Shown piece after piece: positions 24,522 to 34,031 of a DNA stretch of 64,000 nucleotides. A model generated the notes under the pieces. It searched no databases. It had not been told where the DNA came from and saw nothing but the letters and a program-made list of their open reading frames with translations. This DNA comes from Chloroflexota bacterium. GTDB taxonomy: Bacteria > Chloroflexota > Anaerolineae > Anaerolineales > UBA11579. The stretch's first letter is position 1. Each line of letters starts with the position of its first letter. Made by a program: the position numbers and the translations under genes. The stretch is from the NCBI GenBank assembly GCA_018662365.1, contig JABJGH010000030.1, positions 151,587-215,586 on the forward strand, in the 5' to 3' direction.

Positions 24522-25898
24522 ATGACAGACCAAACAAAATATACCCTCAGTGAAAATGACATGCCAAAGCAATGGTACAACGTGAATGCAGATATGCCAG
24601 TGGCCCCTGCACCCATATTAAATCCTCAAACTCAAGAACCCGTCACCCCCGATTTCTTATCTGTTCTTTTTCCAATGGAACTAATTATGCAGGAAGTCAG
24701 TACAGATCAATATATTGATATTCCTGAAGAAATTCAAGAGATCTATAAACTATATCGCCCCACACCATTAATGCGCGCACGACGTCTAGAAAAATTATTA
24801 GACACTCCTGCCCATATCTACTATAAATACGAAGGTGTATCACCAGCAGGCAGCCATAAACCTAATACTGCTATCGCCCAAGCATTTTATAACAAGGCAG
24901 AAGGTACCAAAGCGATCGTAACCGAAACCGGTGCTGGACAATGGGGATCGGCCTTATCGATGGCCTGCAAAATGTTCGATATGCCCTTAGAAGTTTATAT
25001 GGTCAATATCTCTTATCAACAAAAACCTTATCGCCGTATATTTATGGAAACTTTTGGTGCAGATGTTTATGCCAGCCCCTCGAACCGCACACAATTTGGT
25101 AAATCCCTGCTTGCAGAAGATCCTAACCATTCCGGATCCTTAGGTATTGCCATTTCAGAAGCAGTTGAAGTAGCCGCCACATCTGGTGGAGAGAAGAAAT
25201 ACAGCTTAGGATCTGTCCTAGGACATGTCCTCACCCATCAATCGATCATTGGTGAGGAAGCGATCAAACAGATGGATCTCGCTGGAGAATATCCGGATGT
25301 GGTCATTGGCTGCATTGGTGGTGGCTCCAACTTTGCTGGCATTGCTTATCCGTTTTTACGAGAAAACATTCGCAATGGACAAAAAACTCGTTTATTAGCG
25401 GTAGAACCACAAGCAACCCCGTCTTTGACCAAAGGTAAATATGCCTTTGATTATGGGGATTCTGCAAAAATGGCGCCAATCGTAAAAATGCATACCCTCG
25501 GACATTCCTTTGTACCTGCCCCAATTCATGCGGGTGGATTACGCTACCATGGCATGTCCCCCAGCATCTGTGCGCTCTATGATGCTGGATACATTGAAGC
25601 AATCTCTGTACCTCAACTTTCGACTTTTGAGGCTGCCATTCAGTTCGCCCAATCCGAAGGAATTCTGCCTGCACCCGAATCTGCACATGCCATCAGAGCT
25701 GCAATTGATGAGGCACTAGACGCCAAGGTTAAAGGCGAAAAGAGAGTGATCGTTTTCAACCTCTCCGGACATGGCCACTTCGATCTTTCTGCCTATGAAG
25801 CATACTTAGCGGGCAGCTTGCAAGATTATGAATACCCAGAAGAAAAGATCAATGCAGCATTAGCAGATCTCCCCCAAGTATCGTTAGAACCTGCATAA
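24522..25898 (+). CDS. trpB: Tryptophan synthase beta chain, TrpB2 type
   Basis: A PLP enzyme of 458 aa that makes tryptophan from indole and serine. The N-terminal extension (PKQWYNVNADMP) and the PLP Lys in SPAGSHKPNTAIAQAFYN near residue 110 mark the TrpB2 subfamily. ETGAGQWGSALSMACKMF and the phosphate loop GCIGGGSNFAGIAYPF near residue 265 are intact. TrpB2 can work without TrpA and no trpA is nearby. A CAGGAGACTTACG ribosome binding site is present. It is downstream of the T-box leader and the 53-codon gene with no intervening terminator seen. Confidence 0.93.
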   Translation: MTDQTKYTLSENDMPKQWYNVNADMPVAPAPILNPQTQEPVTPDFLSVLFPMELIMQEVSTDQYIDIPEEIQEIYKLYRPTPLMRARRLEKLLDTPAHIYYKYEGVSPAGSHKPNTAIAQAFYNKAEGTKAIVTETGAGQWGSALSMACKMFDMPLEVYMVNISYQQKPYRRIFMETFGADVYASPSNRTQFGKSLLAEDPNHSGSLGIAISEAVEVAATSGGEKKYSLGSVLGHVLTHQSIIGEEAIKQMDLAGEYPDVVIGCIGGGSNFAGIAYPFLRENIRNGQKTRLLAVEPQATPSLTKGKYAFDYGDSAKMAPIVKMHTLGHSFVPAPIHAGGLRYHGMSPSICALYDAGYIEAISVPQLSTFEAAIQFAQSEGILPAPESAHAIRAAIDEALDAKVKGEKRVIVFNLSGHGHFDLSAYEAYLAGSLQDYEYPEEKINAALADLPQVSLEPA

Positions 25899-25934
25899 TC
25901 ATTTGGGTATATCCCATATTACAAAGTTTACTTT

Positions 25935-25971
25935 CTAGTTAGGGGGTTGATAATTTTCCCTCCCTAACTAG
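25935..25971 (+). terminator. Probable terminator after trpB
   Basis: CTAGTTAGGG and CCCTAACTAG form a 10-bp inverted repeat 36 bp after the trpB stop. A T-rich tract (CATTTTTTCT) follows about 7 bases later, so the terminator is imperfect. Confidence 0.55.
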
Positions 25972-25997
25972 TCTACTCATTTTTTCTCCTTTAAATT

Positions 25998-26028
25998 GTA
26001 AGAGCGCATTCCAAGTATGCGCTCTTAC
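25998..26028. repeat. Perfect 12-bp inverted repeat between converging genes
   Basis: GTAAGAGCGCAT and ATGCGCTCTTAC enclose a 7-nt loop. It lies 28 bp beyond the DUF2779 gene stop and could terminate minus-strand transcripts. The following minus-strand bases (AATTTAAAGGAG) are not a clean T tract. Confidence 0.6.
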
Positions 26029-26056
26029 TGATTAAATCTATTTTTTGTTTACAGGA

Positions 26057-27484
26057 TTAGGTTTCCAGGATTTTTAGAACAGCTTGCCATATCCGGACCA
26101 TCGCCATAGTATCCAATTCGCAATATGTCAACAAGTCACTTTCTGTTTTTTCAGCCTCGTCAACTGAAAGATCTCCGGCCATGATCTTAGCCCATGCCAC
26201 CATTGCTTGAGTGCCATCGGGGATAGCTAACTCATCATAATTTACATCGGGGGCCAGGACTGGCAGCACTTTCTTAATCGAATAACTGCCAAAGAAATCT
26301 GCGTGCACATAATATCCTTTTTGAAAAAGTACGGCTAGGTCGAACATGCGGTCATTTATGGACTCTAACAATTCCTTATATTGGGGATAAAGCAATCCCA
26401 TTTCCCGGTTTCGCCCAGCCTCAAAAGATTTGTTCCACACCACAACAGATCCTGTTTCCCCGATATTCTCTGCTAAACTTTCTAGTATTTTTAAAGCGGG
26501 ATCACCTGCTCCCGTTTCCACCCATTCAAAATGTTCTAACTCGCTTCCCTCTCCCCGAAAAATATGGAGTGAGTATTGAAATACAACCTGTTGGTAAGGA
26601 TGATAACCATCGAACCAAGGGATTGCGGGGTTATAGGTTTCATAATCCAAGAAATAAATGGGGGGAGATAGTTGAGCTAATTCAGATGCCACTGCCGCAG
26701 TATCAAGAAAAGGCCTTCCGCTTTTAACTACCTTAAGATGCAACTGCTGATTATCTGACAATTTATACCCGTCGGGGATGTCTTTTATCGATAGAATCCC
26801 TTTTGACTTTAAATCCCGTGCTTTATTCTTATGTAATCGGGGGAGATTATAGATCGGATCAGCAGGCAGGTTGGGGTGACAGAGCTTCTTACAGGGACAA
26901 TCATTAGGCTTTAGGCAATCTTGAACACTTTCATAACTATCCAAAGAAATATCTCGCCAGGCTTGCTCTCGAAGGAGGAGTATTTCTTCTTTTTTTGCAG
27001 CCACCTCTTCACTGAGATCCTCAACCGCAAATAATTTCTCAAGCTCAGTTTCTCCATCCCGAACATAGTCTTTATTCAGATGAACAAGATAAGTTTTTCG
27101 AAGAGGAATATTTGCTTCGCATACTATGCTTTGAAAGGTCGCGTCATAAACATGTTCTGTTTTTACTGAGGTAGAACTCTTTATCTCATAAAGGTCATAC
27201 ATTTTCGAGTCGGGGTCATATACCAATCCATCGACGATTACCTCAAAATGTTTATCAACAAACTTTCTCTGCGCTTCAAAAATTATTGGGGAGTTATATT
27301 CGGATAAAACAATTTCTTGGATATAGCGCTCAGCCCATTTTTCAATTTCTTGCCCCTGTGCCATCAAATGTTGGTCATAGGGTGAAGGAACGTAATTGTC
27401 TAATTGCCCATGCTTTTTCGCCCACAAATGGCGCGGCGCATCCATATAGAATAAAAAGTCAGATTTTGTAATTGTAAACTGCAT
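26057..27484 (-). CDS. DUF2779 protein: Cas4-like nuclease domain fused to DEDD-type exonuclease-like domain
   Basis: This 475-residue protein fits the DUF2779 type. The N-terminal half has a PD-(D/E)xK arrangement (VDGLVYDP then YEIKSSTSVK near residues 85-103) and a Cys cluster CLKPNDCPCKKLC near 197, together like the Fe-S RecB/Cas4 nucleases. The C-terminal half has FLDYETYNPAIPW (DxE) near 283, VVWNKSFEAGRN, and LTYCELDTMAMVRIW near 457, resembling a DEDD exonuclease. Such proteins are predicted DNA-processing enzymes without a settled role. No cas genes are near. Convergent with trpB. Confidence 0.8.
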   Translation of the reverse strand: MQFTITKSDFLFYMDAPRHLWAKKHGQLDNYVPSPYDQHLMAQGQEIEKWAERYIQEIVLSEYNSPIIFEAQRKFVDKHFEVIVDGLVYDPDSKMYDLYEIKSSTSVKTEHVYDATFQSIVCEANIPLRKTYLVHLNKDYVRDGETELEKLFAVEDLSEEVAAKKEEILLLREQAWRDISLDSYESVQDCLKPNDCPCKKLCHPNLPADPIYNLPRLHKNKARDLKSKGILSIKDIPDGYKLSDNQQLHLKVVKSGRPFLDTAAVASELAQLSPPIYFLDYETYNPAIPWFDGYHPYQQVVFQYSLHIFRGEGSELEHFEWVETGAGDPALKILESLAENIGETGSVVVWNKSFEAGRNREMGLLYPQYKELLESINDRMFDLAVLFQKGYYVHADFFGSYSIKKVLPVLAPDVNYDELAIPDGTQAMVAWAKIMAGDLSVDEAEKTESDLLTYCELDTMAMVRIWQAVLKILET

Positions 27485-27549
27485 AAATATAGACCCCTCT
27501 TGCGCTTAACTTTTCTGTGGAATTAAATCATTAACTATTTCAACAATGG

Positions 27550-28158
27550 CTAATCATCAAATAATACGGATTCGATCTCCAATAAATCTTTGGTTAGCAA
27601 ATCCAGGTCAATGATCGCAGTTTCAGAATCTCTTTCCAACCCAGATATGATCAGGCTCAATCGTTTGGACATGCTTTCTGCCAATGTGGAATCATATCTT
27701 GCAATATCAGCGTGAATATCACTCAAGCTCTCTTGTGTGTTTAATAGGTCTATTTTTGCCCCATCAATATCTTTTAGAAAGAGGGCAATTCGCGCGTTGT
27801 TCACATCTACGAGCACATTCAAAAAGTTTCGATGGGAAGTTAATCCACCAATTTCATGTTGTAACTCAATAATTTCCTCTTCATGAGCCTCTTGAACGAG
27901 TATTTCATTTTCTGCAACAGTTGCTTCAAAGGGTTTATAGCGCATCACCTGATTTGTGATCACCCCTGCCAAGAAAATTGCAAGAATACCCACCGCCCAA
28001 ATTAATGCTTTTCGAAGGTTTTTTTGAAATTTTGTAGGGGGTAATTTTTCTTTTTTAGGTTCGTCTTCTATAACAACTGGTTCTTCAACAGGAACCGGAA
28101 TCTCAACAGCTTCCACTGGTGGAATTTCGGGTTCTTTTTCGAAATTATTTTCATTCAT
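27550..28158 (-). CDS. Single-TM coiled-coil protein, unknown function
   Basis: The 202-residue protein begins with a Glu/Pro/Val-rich cytoplasmic stretch (PPVEAVEIPVPVEEPVVIED), then one TM segment (ALIWAVGILAIFLAGVITNQV, near residues 50-70) and an extracytoplasmic helical, probably coiled-coil, region with leucine-rich heptads. No enzymatic motif is seen. An AAGGAACC ribosome binding site precedes the ATG. The family is not recognised. Confidence 0.65.
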   Translation of the reverse strand: MNENNFEKEPEIPPVEAVEIPVPVEEPVVIEDEPKKEKLPPTKFQKNLRKALIWAVGILAIFLAGVITNQVMRYKPFEATVAENEILVQEAHEEEIIELQHEIGGLTSHRNFLNVLVDVNNARIALFLKDIDGAKIDLLNTQESLSDIHADIARYDSTLAESMSKRLSLIISGLERDSETAIIDLDLLTKDLLEIESVLFDD

Positions 28159-28288
28159 AATGGTTCCTTTTCAACTTCGCATATTTTTTATCAAAGAGGT
28201 CTAATAAAAATAATTATAACTTGTATTCGCTTATTCTAAATTAATAAGGATATGTTTTCCCCTGCTCCTGTTCCCCCATAGTAAATAA

Positions 28289-30109
28289 CTATATTGAAGA
28301 AAGCGTTTCGTCTAATCCTGGAGGTCGATAATCCAAACTTTGATGACGGAAATAAGTGTTATATAAATCTGCATAATGGCCCTCATTTGCAAGCAGGCTG
28401 TCATGGTTGCCTTCTTCAATGATTCCTCCATCTTCCAAGACGATGATTCGATCTGCTGCTTTTACTGTAGATAACCGGTGGGCGATCAAAATACTGGTGG
28501 TATTTTCCAAAATTAAATTAAGCGCCTGTTGGATCTGCCATTCAGTGAAAGGGTCGATGCTTGCGGTGGCCTCATCCAATATAAAGATTGCTGGGTTTTG
28601 AACCAGCACCCGCAATAATGAAACCAATTGTCGCTGGCCCATCGACAACCTGCCCCCGCGTTCTCCAACTTCAGTTTCAAAGCCTTGGGGTAACGTTTCT
28701 AACCAAGCCCCATCACCGATCTTCTTTGCCAGGGTCAACATTTCGCTTTCTGTCACATCCTCACGCGCATATCGAATATTTTCGGAAACGGTTCCAGAAA
28801 ACAAAAAGGGCACCTGGGACACAATTCCTAACTGGCGACGATATTTTGCTAGGTCAAAACTACGGATATCTAGACCATCAATTTCAATCATGCCGTCTTG
28901 ATATTCATAAAACCTTGAGGTTAGTTTAGCAATCGAAGATTTTCCTGCTCCGGTATGACCAACCAAAGCCAAATTCTCTCCTGCCTCAATGCAAATATTA
29001 AAATCACTCAGGATTTGTTCTTGTTCGGTATATCGAAAATGAACATGTTTGAAACAAACCTTCCCTTTCAATCGTGGGACATCGTTATTCGCAATTTGAA
29101 TCACTTTTGATTCGGCATCAATTAAAGCAAATGCTCGTTCTGCTGCAGAAAGCCCTGATTGAAGTTGCGTCCAAAATGCAGAAAGATTTAATACTGGAAA
29201 CCAGAAACGATCCAGACTTTGCAAAAAGAGGAACCAAGCCCCCACGGTTACCACGCCTTTTGCGGCCTCCATTCCCCCCACGTAAAGCAACATCGCTGTT
29301 CCAACACCAGAAAGTGCATTAAGCGTTGGAAAAATTAATGCTAAGACAAACCCCCTTTGTAAATTGGTTTTAAAAGAGGCTTGATTGGAATTATCAAATT
29401 CACCAAAGATCATTTCTTCTTGACGGAAATTCTTTGCCACCCCTATACCACTAATCGTTTCCTTGATCGCCGCATTCACATTACCCATTGCCCGCATCCC
29501 CCGTTTGGTCACAATTCGGGCCCACTTTCTAAAGGCTAAAGCAACAAAAAATACAATAGGCAGAAAACCCAAGATGTAAAGGATCAACTTGGGTTCAATG
29601 ATTATTAATGCTACCCCAAGGATAATCGCCTGAAAAACTTGGGAGACAAGATCCGTGATTAATTTGACAACTTGGCCAAATTCACGGGTATCAGAAGTAA
29701 TTCTAGAGACGATCCGCCCGGAAGAAAACTCATCATAAAAGGACAGATCGTGGGAAACCGCCGCCTTAAAGCCATCGCTCCGGATCTGAAGTACTACATC
29801 TCCGATGGTCCTTCCGGTCATTCTCCTTGCAATCCAATTAGCAAACCACACAAAGATACCTGATAAGAATATCGCCCCGCTTAATAAATAAATCGTAGTG
29901 CCTTCCGCATTCCCTTCCATATTATCAATTGTGTTACTTACAATGATGGGGATTGCCGCGGCTAAAAACGCGATCAAGATCAGGTAAATTGCAATTCCGA
30001 TCAACCTTTTTTTCTGGGGCCGGAAATATGAACCGATACGCTGAATAAGATCCTTGTCAGAATATTGACGGTCATATGCTTCCACATCTAAATTTGAGAA
30101 AAATCCCAT
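28289..30109 (-). CDS. ABC exporter half-transporter, permease-ATPase fusion (second gene of pair)
   Basis: The 606-residue protein has a six-TM exporter domain (from LIGIAIYLILIAFLAAAIPI) followed by the ATPase domain: Walker A LVGHTGAGKSSIAKL near residue 382, signature LSMGQRQLVSL near 489, Walker B AIFILDEATASID near 508 and H-loop ILIAHRLSTV. The substrate is unknown. It lies 12 bp after a second half-transporter gene of the same type, so the two probably form a heterodimeric lipid or drug exporter. Confidence 0.9.
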   Translation of the reverse strand: MGFFSNLDVEAYDRQYSDKDLIQRIGSYFRPQKKRLIGIAIYLILIAFLAAAIPIIVSNTIDNMEGNAEGTTIYLLSGAIFLSGIFVWFANWIARRMTGRTIGDVVLQIRSDGFKAAVSHDLSFYDEFSSGRIVSRITSDTREFGQVVKLITDLVSQVFQAIILGVALIIIEPKLILYILGFLPIVFFVALAFRKWARIVTKRGMRAMGNVNAAIKETISGIGVAKNFRQEEMIFGEFDNSNQASFKTNLQRGFVLALIFPTLNALSGVGTAMLLYVGGMEAAKGVVTVGAWFLFLQSLDRFWFPVLNLSAFWTQLQSGLSAAERAFALIDAESKVIQIANNDVPRLKGKVCFKHVHFRYTEQEQILSDFNICIEAGENLALVGHTGAGKSSIAKLTSRFYEYQDGMIEIDGLDIRSFDLAKYRRQLGIVSQVPFLFSGTVSENIRYAREDVTESEMLTLAKKIGDGAWLETLPQGFETEVGERGGRLSMGQRQLVSLLRVLVQNPAIFILDEATASIDPFTEWQIQQALNLILENTTSILIAHRLSTVKAADRIIVLEDGGIIEEGNHDSLLANEGHYADLYNTYFRHQSLDYRPPGLDETLSSI

Positions 30110-30121
30110 AACTAAACCCTG

Positions 30122-31897
30122 TTACTCACTAAATATTTGGCGATAAGCTTCCGAGGTTTTCAACAGTTCTTCATGTGTACCCACTGCTGCAACTTTTCCC
30201 TGTCGCAATACCACGATCAAGTCAGCCCAACGAATTTGAGAAAGACGGTGGGTAATGATTAATGTTGTGCGCCCCTTTGCAGCGGCATAGATCGCCCTTT
30301 GGATCTTGTCCTCTGTTGCACTGTCGATCGCACTGGTTGAATCATCCAAAACCAAAATTCTTGGATCCGTCAAAAAAGCCCTAGCAAGGGCTAAGCGCTG
30401 ACGTTGCCCTCCCGAGAGCGTTACCCCGCGTTCTCCGATGACAGTATCATAGCCATCTTTAAATTCCAAGATAAATTCATCTGCTTGGGCCGCCTTAGCA
30501 GCTTCAATTATTTCTTCGCGTGTGGCGGTCGGCTGACCAAAACAAATATTTTCAGCGATCGATCGGGAAAAAAGGAAAATATCTTGCTCAATGATCGAAA
30601 CCTGATGGCGGAGAGATTCCAACTGCCAGTCCCTCACATCAATCCCATCCACCAATACCTGTCCAGCACTTACATCATAAATCCGGTTAACCAATTTAAC
30701 CAAGGAGGTTTTCCCTCCCCCAGTTTGCCCCACGATCGCCACGGTTTGTCCTGGTTCAACTGAAAAATTAATCTTATTTAGTACATTTTCATTTTTATCA
30801 TAAGCAAAAGAAATGTTTTTAAATTCGACACTACCTTTAATATCTTCAGCAAATCCTGATTCATTTTGGTCAAGATCAGATTCCTCGTTAATCAATTCAA
30901 GAATACGCCTGGTACTTGCCATACCTAGTGAAACTTGGGAGTAAGCAAATAAGGAAACAAAAGTTGGAAATCCAAATAGCTGCAATAATCCAAAATATGC
31001 CACCACATCTCCCACTTGGATCAATCCTTGTTTAAAAAGGATCAGAGAATGCAACAATCCTGCGGCTTGAGTGATTCCCATGAATAACAAGGGTAAAAAT
31101 CTTGCTTCCACATCTGCTTGGCGTACAAATGCATTCCGAAATACTCCCGCATTAATCTGAAACCGTTTTACTTCGTTTTCTTCTTCTGACATACTCTTAA
31201 CAGTTTCAATGCCATCGATCGCCTCTGCAAGCCTAGTGTTCATAGTGCCGAAGGAATCACGAACAGCCTTAGTGATTGGCTGGAGTTCTCCCAAATATTG
31301 TTTGATTGAAATGATATATACGAGTACGAAAATGGCTGGAATGATGACCAATGAAGGATGGTAACGCCATGAAACCAACATGGGAAGAATTAGAAAATTT
31401 CCTGATCCAATCACCAAATTGATCCCAGGGTTGAGCATGAAATTTATTTCTCGGACATCATTTGTTGCCCGGGCCATTGTTTCTCCCACCAACTGTAAAT
31501 TATGGAAGGTCATACTTTTGCCCAACAAGCTCACATAAAGCTCATCGCGAACATTACGTTCAAATAATTGGCCCAACCACTCTGCCCCAAAATTTCTTAC
31601 AAATTGAAGCCCACCACGAATAAGCTGACTGATCACTACCGCCCAGAAAAAACCAAGCAATAAATTAGTTTTTGGCGGATCATTTAATATTGCATCAAAT
31701 GCCTCCCCAATTTTTATGGGCACATATGCAGCCAAGGCCGCATTCCCAAAAGCCCCAAGAAGTAGCAAAATGCCAATTGGCCAATATCTTAGGAAATGGG
31801 AAAACAACCAGCGTTCAGGGCCAGAACGATTGGTGGGGTAACGATTGGGTAAGGTGAATTCAGCAGGCAGATCTTGAGTTTTTTTGCTTACACTCAT
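30122..31897 (-). CDS. ABC exporter half-transporter, permease-ATPase fusion (first gene of pair)
   Basis: A 591-residue exporter subunit with the membrane domain from about WPIGILLLLGAFGNAALAAYV, Walker A IVGQTGGGKTSLVKL near residue 388, signature LSGGQRQRLAL near 493, Walker B ILVLDDSTSAID near 513 and H-loop IITHRLSQI. The Walker B acidic residue pair is DD here, where catalytic sites normally carry DE, while the partner has DE. This fits a heterodimer with one degenerate ATP site. Its start overlaps the upstream Cys-rich gene by 4 bp. Confidence 0.9.
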   Translation of the reverse strand: MSVSKKTQDLPAEFTLPNRYPTNRSGPERWLFSHFLRYWPIGILLLLGAFGNAALAAYVPIKIGEAFDAILNDPPKTNLLLGFFWAVVISQLIRGGLQFVRNFGAEWLGQLFERNVRDELYVSLLGKSMTFHNLQLVGETMARATNDVREINFMLNPGINLVIGSGNFLILPMLVSWRYHPSLVIIPAIFVLVYIISIKQYLGELQPITKAVRDSFGTMNTRLAEAIDGIETVKSMSEEENEVKRFQINAGVFRNAFVRQADVEARFLPLLFMGITQAAGLLHSLILFKQGLIQVGDVVAYFGLLQLFGFPTFVSLFAYSQVSLGMASTRRILELINEESDLDQNESGFAEDIKGSVEFKNISFAYDKNENVLNKINFSVEPGQTVAIVGQTGGGKTSLVKLVNRIYDVSAGQVLVDGIDVRDWQLESLRHQVSIIEQDIFLFSRSIAENICFGQPTATREEIIEAAKAAQADEFILEFKDGYDTVIGERGVTLSGGQRQRLALARAFLTDPRILVLDDSTSAIDSATEDKIQRAIYAAAKGRTTLIITHRLSQIRWADLIVVLRQGKVAAVGTHEELLKTSEAYRQIFSE

Positions 31898-32628
31898 TCG
31901 ATTTCATCCGGAAATGGCATCTCTGCCATAATTTTATAAGGGCCAAATTTTCTTGTGGACTCAAGATTGATTTTTTCTAATGCCTCGCTCTGAGGATCGA
32001 TTAGATAATTCTCCCCATTACGATGTAGCAGAGGGATTTTTCTGTTTTCTTTACTAAATTTTTCTCGCATATGCTCGGAATGATATTGATATGCGTTAAG
32101 TTCTCTTGACATTAATGGAAACAACTTGTCGTACGTTTGTATAAATTCCTGCCTATACTGATCCGTTACAACTTGCAGATTACTGATTACCCAACAAGTT
32201 TCTTCATACTCCGAATAATAAGATAATCCAATAAAAACACCATTCGAATCCACATAGGGGAAAAAGGGGAATTGGCGACATATTAGTGTTCGAAACTCGC
32301 GTTGACAATCATCCGGTCCTAAGCATTCTAGCAGAATCATATTGTCAGGTGTTTCTTCCCTTAAACTGTCAAATTCTTCTTGAGCTTCCTTGACAGACTC
32401 TTCACAAGTTTCCGCATTCCAAGGCCGCCAAAGATCTGTTTTCGGTTGGAGGTATTTCCATTCATTGTCGTAAGCTGTGGGGACTGAATGACAAATATCG
32501 CAGCAAAAAGGTTTCCCACCCACATTATGTGGACCACATCTTTTCCCGCAATCTAAAGCCGTGATAGGGGAATTAAATTTTTGGTAAATTTCCCCGTATT
32601 TCTCGGAAGTTAGCTCATTTTTAGTCAC
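31894..32628 (-). CDS. Cysteine-rich protein of unknown function (metal-binding, YkgJ-like pattern)
   Basis: The 244-residue protein has Cys clusters DCGKRCGP and FCCDICHSVP near residues 26-48 and ECLGPDDCQREFRTLICRQFPFFPY near 100-125. The spacing recalls YkgJ-type zinc/iron-binding domains, but the family call is inference. There is no TM or signal peptide. The start is GTG, translationally coupled (ATGA) to the ABC exporter pair downstream, so it may supply or regulate something for that transporter. The C-terminal half is not recognised. Confidence 0.6.
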   Translation of the reverse strand: MTKNELTSEKYGEIYQKFNSPITALDCGKRCGPHNVGGKPFCCDICHSVPTAYDNEWKYLQPKTDLWRPWNAETCEESVKEAQEEFDSLREETPDNMILLECLGPDDCQREFRTLICRQFPFFPYVDSNGVFIGLSYYSEYEETCWVISNLQVVTDQYRQEFIQTYDKLFPLMSRELNAYQYHSEHMREKFSKENRKIPLLHRNGENYLIDPQSEALEKINLESTRKFGPYKIMAEMPFPDEIE

Positions 32629-32774
32629 AAAAGCAAGGATACCACAGAATTAGGTGTTCATCTAACAGCAGGAATAATCACTATAATAAGGATTTCTTCT
32701 CAGTAATTAATGGCCTATTTCTCTGGTTTTTAGACAAGAATTAGCATATTTTATTTATAGAATAAAACAATGGA

Positions 32775-33527
32775 TCAAACCCCATTTCTTCCAACGATTA
32801 AAAAGAAATTCATTTTTATGTCTTTTAATTCTTCTGCGTCTCCCCAATATTTTTCAACTTCTTCAAACGCCTTTTCAATAAAAGCTGATCCCTGCTTTTT
32901 TATACACTGGGATACAGCAGACCAGGTCCGCACATATTCAAATAATTCATACAAATTCCAATTTACACTCAGCTCGATTTCTGGACCTTCAATTTTCTTA
33001 AAGGGGAAAGTGATCTCTTGATACTGATTCCAAAGGAATTGAATTTCATCAGCCCAATAGGGTTCAATGATATCTAAAATAAATCTTTTGAAAATTCGTT
33101 CAAATTCTGCGTCCAGCAAGATCCAAGAATATCCCCAAGTCGCAAAAATGCCGTCTGGTTTTAAAACCCGTTTAACTTCTGGCCAAAATTTTTTATGGTC
33201 AAACCAGTGTAAGGCTTGAGCCACACAGATAAGATCAAAACTATTCGATTTGAAATTCGTCTTTTCCGCCGCTTGAATTGAATAGTTTATTTTGGGGTGG
33301 GCAAATGCATTCGCGATCTGATTTTCACTAATCTCCGTCGCATCAATATGGTCAAAATATTTAGTCAGCCCAAGGGACGCCTGCCCATTTCCACTAGCAA
33401 CATCCCACACGCTCTCATGACTAACACATTGTTCAGCTAGGAATTTGTAAATTTGTTGGGGGTATCTAGGGCGTGCTCTGGCATAATCTTCTGATTTATC
33501 ATTAAACAGATCATCGTTATTGGACAT
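32775..33527 (-). CDS. Class I SAM-dependent methyltransferase
   Basis: This 250-residue enzyme has a methyltransferase-11 core: VWDVASGNGQASLGLTKYF near residue 38, an acidic ATEISENQI, SFDLICVAQALHWFDHKKFW near 97 and VLKPDGIFATWGYSW. The DVASGNGQ/ALHWFD pattern is usual for a small-molecule methyltransferase group of unknown substrate. It lies 6 bp after folA, as the last gene in this run. Confidence 0.85.
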   Translation of the reverse strand: MSNNDDLFNDKSEDYARARPRYPQQIYKFLAEQCVSHESVWDVASGNGQASLGLTKYFDHIDATEISENQIANAFAHPKINYSIQAAEKTNFKSNSFDLICVAQALHWFDHKKFWPEVKRVLKPDGIFATWGYSWILLDAEFERIFKRFILDIIEPYWADEIQFLWNQYQEITFPFKKIEGPEIELSVNWNLYELFEYVRTWSAVSQCIKKQGSAFIEKAFEEVEKYWGDAEELKDIKMNFFLIVGRNGV

Positions 33528-33533
33528 CTTAGG

Positions 33534-34031
33534 CTATTCTGAATTTCGCTTTAAAGAGGTAAATGTAAAACTATAATCATTTCGCAAGTCCGCTGGATAC
33601 TCCACGTTTTCGATCATCTGCCAATCTTCTTCAGCAAACGTCGGGAATAAAGTATCCCCATCTACCTCATCATGAACTTGGGTGTAGTAAAGTCTCTGAG
33701 CCAAGGGGAATGCCTCAGCATAAATGCTCGCCCCACCTGCGATGAAAACTTCCGTTTCACCAGCTTTCTCTGCCAAGGAGAGCGCCTCTTCCAAAGAGTG
33801 CACAACCTCGCAACCTGGAGCTGAATAATCTTCTTGGCGCGTGACGATCACCATTTTTCTTCCTGGAAGGGGCTTGCCAATAGACTCGTAGGTTTTCCGC
33901 CCCATGACGAGATGATGATCCATCGTCAGATGTTTAAATCGCTGTAAGTCAGCCGACAACCGCCATGGAATATCGCCATCTTTTCCAATCACGCCATTCT
34001 CGCTAACTGCCACGATCATTGAAATGATCAT
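33534..34031 (-). CDS. folA: Dihydrofolate reductase
   Basis: FolA reduces dihydrofolate with NADPH. At 165 aa the length is typical. [21 protein letters not shown] contains the substrate-binding Trp and catalytic Asp region, then [20 protein letters not shown] and [15 protein letters not shown]. Its ATG overlaps the thyA stop by 4 bp. ThyA produces the dihydrofolate that FolA recycles, so the two enzymes form a functional couple. Confidence 0.95.
   Translation of the reverse strand: MIISMIVAVSENGVIGKDGDIPWRLSADLQRFKHLTMDHHLVMGRKTYESIGKPLPGRKMVIVTRQEDYSAPGCEVVHSLEEALSLAEKAGETEVFIAGGASIYAEAFPLAQRLYYTQVHDEVDGDTLFPTFAEEDWQMIENVEYPADLRNDYSFTFTSLKRNSE

Noticed and set aside
26057-27484. CRISPR-associated Cas4
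   Set aside because: The N-terminal domain is Cas4-like, but there is no array or cas1/cas2 nearby and the C-terminal exonuclease-like domain matches the DUF2779 layout.
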